From assembly GCA_963714325.1 (NCBI GenBank), contig CAVQOB010000034.1, positions 1 through 64,000 on the forward strand: 64,000 nucleotides of DNA, written 5' to 3'. The notes beneath the pieces are model-generated. The model saw nothing but the letters and a program-made list of their open reading frames with translations. It was not told the origin of the DNA and searched no databases. The stretch is from CAVQOB01 sp963714325 (GTDB lineage Bacteria; Pseudomonadota; Alphaproteobacteria; Rhizobiales; Hyphomicrobiaceae). The position numbers and the translations under genes are program-made. Of the stretch, positions 62,070 through 64,000 are shown in pieces. Each line of letters begins with the position of its first letter. Positions within the stretch are counted from its first letter, which is position 1.

Positions 62070-62329
62070 TGGCTCAAAAATCGGCCATCACGTCATCCAA
62101 CAACACGCCGGACAGTACCTCGACCGGCGCCCATACCGGCCGCTGTTCGATTTGCAAGGCGCCGACTGTCGCCGAACTCCATCCATTCTGCTCACGACGC
62201 TGCGCCGACGTCGATTTGGCGCGCTGGCTCGGTGGCGGGTATGTGATCCCCGACGGTGGACAAGATGGCGACGAAGACGACGAGCAGATCGCTCGTCCAA
62301 CAACAGAGTGCATCGGTGAAGATGACTGA
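62069..62329 (+). CDS. yacG: DNA gyrase inhibitor YacG-like zinc protein
   Basis: An 86-residue protein with the four-cysteine zinc site of YacG: CSIC near residues 26-29 and FCSRRCADVDLARWL near 40-54, followed by the typical GGGYVIP and an acidic tail. In E. coli YacG inhibits gyrase by binding GyrB. Its start overlaps the maf stop and its 3' end overlaps the start of the cupin gene, so the cluster is tightly packed. Confidence 0.95.
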   Translation: MAQKSAITSSNNTPDSTSTGAHTGRCSICKAPTVAELHPFCSRRCADVDLARWLGGGYVIPDGGQDGDEDDEQIARPTTECIGEDD

Positions 62330-62647
62330 CATACCCTTCGGCACGACAGATTGGAGCGCGGTGTCAAAAACCGAGCACAGTGGTGAAACGGGTACGGCGA
62401 CGTGGCGCACGCGCGATTTCGGCAGCATCCGCGTGCGAATGGTTGACTATTCAGCCAACTATCTCGCCGATCACTGGTGTTCAAAAGGGCATCTTCTATT
62501 GGTGCTTGCGGGCGAGTTGGAGTCGGAACTTGATGATGGCCGCCGGGTTACGCTGTAAGCCGGCAAAGCTATCAAGTGGCCGACGGCGCCGAGCCGCATC
62601 GATCGCGGACGGGGCACGTCGGTGCATCGCTGTTTATCGTCGATTGA
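62322..62647 (+). pseudogene. DHCW-motif cupin-fold protein gene with a frameshift
   Basis: A roughly 108-residue small cupin that would read MTDIPFGTTDWSAVSKTEHSGETGTATWRTR, SIRVRMVDYSANYLADHWCSKGHLLLVLAGELESEL, then in another phase SYQVADGAEPHRSRTG and ASLFIVD. DHW/DHCW (ADHWCSKGH) is the family motif and contains the probable metal-binding His. In the current sequence an in-frame TAA appears at 62556, directly after VTL, and one missing base there would restore the reading frame to the TGA at 62645. It overlaps the end of yacG. A base-call error or a recent mutation is possible; the function of the family is unknown. Confidence 0.75.
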
Positions 62648-62770
62648 CCGAGACCCGGGCGTGGTTTGGATAGCCCGCTGAATAGGCAATTGACCCGCTT
62701 GCCAGCGCCCCCCCTAGCCCCTATAACACCGCCACTTTCCGTTCACCCTACAAGGGCTGCGCGGATCAAT

Positions 62771-62846
62771 GCCCGAGTAGCTCAGTTGGTAGAGCACACG
62801 ATTGAAAATTGTGGTGTCGGCAGTTCAAATCTGCCCTCGGGCACCA
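62771..62846 (+). tRNA. tRNA-Phe (anticodon GAA), CCA encoded
   Basis: A complete cloverleaf: acceptor GCCCGAG/CTCGGGC, D stem GCTC/GAGC with loop AGTTGGTA, anticodon stem CACGA/TTGTG with loop TTGAAAA (anticodon GAA), T stem GGCAG/CTGCC with loop TTCAAAT, discriminator A and encoded CCA. 76 bases. Presence here after yacG is usual in this order. Confidence 0.97.
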
Positions 62847-62890
62847 TCACTCAACTTCAGCTTCTGACCGTCTCGCAGTGAGCCAAGCGG

Positions 62891-64000
62891 TCACGATGTC
62901 GAGCGGTTGGCGCGTCCCAGAACAGCTGCCAGTAGCACATTGGCGCCGGGCAGTGCTTCGTCGAGTGTCATGTCCTCGGCTTCGTTGTGACTGATGCCGT
63001 CCCGGCAAGGCGTGAAAATCATTGCCGTCGGGCAGACCGCTGCCATGTGATAGGCGTCGTGGCCGGCTTCCGAGAGGATGTCCAGGGTCGGGTATGCGAG
63101 ACCGGCAGCTGTGGAGCGCAACAAGGCGATTAGATCGGCATCAAACGCGAAGCCGCCGAAGCCCCAGCGTTCGGCAATGACGACCTCGCAGCGACTGCGA
63201 TGAGCGCAATGGGGCAACGCAGCTTCAACCGCTGCGACCATGGCGTCGAGTTGGTTCTTGTCGGGATGCCGCATGTCCGCGAACAAGGTCGCGCGCTCAG
63301 AAATGATGCCGGGCAGGTTGGGCCATAGATCCAAGCGGGCGGCCGTTGTTTTGCCATCGCCCGCCGCATAGCGCCAGCCTACGTCGTTGATGGCGACTGC
63401 AACATGGGCAGCTGCAACCAGCGCGTTGCGGCGTCGATCCATGGCGGTCGGACCGACGTGCGCTGTTTCGCCGGTAATTTCGATTCGCATGCCAAAGGTT
63501 GGGAAACCGCCCGTGACGATACCGATAGGGATCCCGGCGGCGTCCAGCTTCGGCCCTTGCTCGATATGCAACTCGAAGTAGGCATCGATGGCGCGGTTCC
63601 CAACCGGGGCCAAGCCCGCGTAGCCAATGCGGACGAGTTCATCTCCGAGCCGCTTGCCGTCCTTATCGCGCCGGTCGAGTGCGAAGGCGAGGTTGGCTTT
63701 GCCAGCGAACGTCAGCGACGCAACCATCGGCGGATAGAACCGTGCGCCCTCCTCGTTGGTCCAATTGACCACCTCGATGGCGCGCTGGGTCGCGATCCCC
63801 AAGTCATCGAGTGTATTCAGTATCTCGATCCCCGCCAGTACGCCGAGAATGCCGTCAAATCGCCCACCTGTAGCCTGGGTGTCCAAGTGGCTGCCAATTA
63901 GGACCGGCGGCAGGGCGGGGTCGAGCCCCTCGCGCCGGATGAACATATTGCCAAGGCGGTCGATGGTCAGCTGCCGGCGGCTGTCACGCGCCCAACCCGC
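62891..64000 (-). CDS. N-carbamoyl-L-amino-acid hydrolase/allantoate amidohydrolase-like M20 enzyme (5' end outside window)
   Basis: Metal-dependent amidohydrolase of the hydantoinase/carbamoylase family. The frame is open to the right edge, so the start is beyond the window; at least 369 residues are visible. The metal site is seen in IGSHLDTQATGGRFDGILGVLAGIE, in NWTNEEGARF and in the His of YFELHIEQGP. The dimerisation region has TGETAHVGPTAMDRRRNAL, and the C-terminus has SEAGHDAYHMAAVCPTAMIF and GISHNEAED with further ligands. Substrates in this family are N-carbamoyl amino acids, beta-ureidopropionate or allantoate; the specific one is not evident. Downstream lies tRNA-Phe on the other strand. 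Confidence 0.9.
   Translation of the reverse strand, partial: AGWARDSRRQLTIDRLGNMFIRREGLDPALPPVLIGSHLDTQATGGRFDGILGVLAGIEILNTLDDLGIATQRAIEVVNWTNEEGARFYPPMVASLTFAGKANLAFALDRRDKDGKRLGDELVRIGYAGLAPVGNRAIDAYFELHIEQGPKLDAAGIPIGIVTGGFPTFGMRIEITGETAHVGPTAMDRRRNALVAAAHVAVAINDVGWRYAAGDGKTTAARLDLWPNLPGIISERATLFADMRHPDKNQLDAMVAAVEAALPHCAHRSRCEVVIAERWGFGGFAFDADLIALLRSTAAGLAYPTLDILSEAGHDAYHMAAVCPTAMIFTPCRDGISHNEAEDMTLDEALPGANVLLAAVLGRANRSTS

Overview
This window is GC-rich alphaproteobacterial DNA, most likely Hyphomicrobiales (Rhizobiales). The support is gene order: an RluA-type pseudouridine synthase next to rpoH, and the run DUF2948 - hisD - UPF0262 - low-molecular-weight phosphatase - infA - maf - yacG - tRNA-Phe, which is characteristic of that order. 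I cannot name a genus.

Layout. 0-2.1 kb: end of an RluA-family synthase and rpoH. 2.1-9.3 kb: a compact minus-strand exopolysaccharide operon (Wza-like exporter, outer-membrane barrel, Wzc-like copolymerase, undecaprenyl-phosphate sugar transferase, Wzy-like polymerase) with no other glycosyltransferase or flippase. 9.4-16.8 kb: apaG, an argE-like peptidase, a rhodanese-ChrB plus ChrA chromate pair, and a translationally coupled acyl-CoA ligase and acyl-CoA dehydrogenase. 17-23 kb: class I aldolase, a lone Flp-like pilin, a benzoylformate-decarboxylase-like enzyme with an alpha/beta hydrolase, and an orphan UgpB-type binding protein. 23.2-24.8 kb is almost gene-free. 24.8-35.7 kb: a large DUF2339 membrane protein, a GT87-like glycosyltransferase, metY, a spermidine-synthase-like membrane fusion and an RhlE-type helicase. 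35.7-36.7 kb is gene-free but rich in hairpins. 36.7-46.1 kb: small metabolic genes, then two divergent transcription units (isopropylmalate-dehydrogenase-like, Gfo/Idh, GntR; opposite MFS, FAH) around one palindromic operator, probably for sugar-acid or 2-keto-3-deoxy-acid catabolism.

46.2-57.6 kb is the main accessory region. An 11.4-kb island is bounded by 48-bp perfect direct repeats of the 3' part of tRNA-Thr(GGU); the right copy belongs to the intact tRNA. It carries an RTX/cadherin-like secreted protein, a type I secretion ATPase and its HlyD adaptor, a Fic protein, an uncharacterised ORF, an OmpA-like lipoprotein, an IS3 orfA remnant and a RelE-NadS type toxin-antitoxin pair. No integrase is visible. 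The RTX gene, the secretion ATPase and the OmpA gene are all interrupted by single-base indels, so the island is either decaying or poorly sequenced there. 57.8-62.9 kb returns to core chromosome (hisD-infA-yacG cluster, a frameshifted DHCW-motif cupin, tRNA-Phe). The window ends inside an M20-family carbamoylase-like amidohydrolase.

The features most worth following are the tRNA-Thr island, the clustered frameshifts, a family of hairpin-forming short repeats (four tandem 38-bp copies at 37.9 kb with diverged relatives at 28.6 kb), the symmetric GntR operator, and a Wzc homologue lacking the Walker A lysine.
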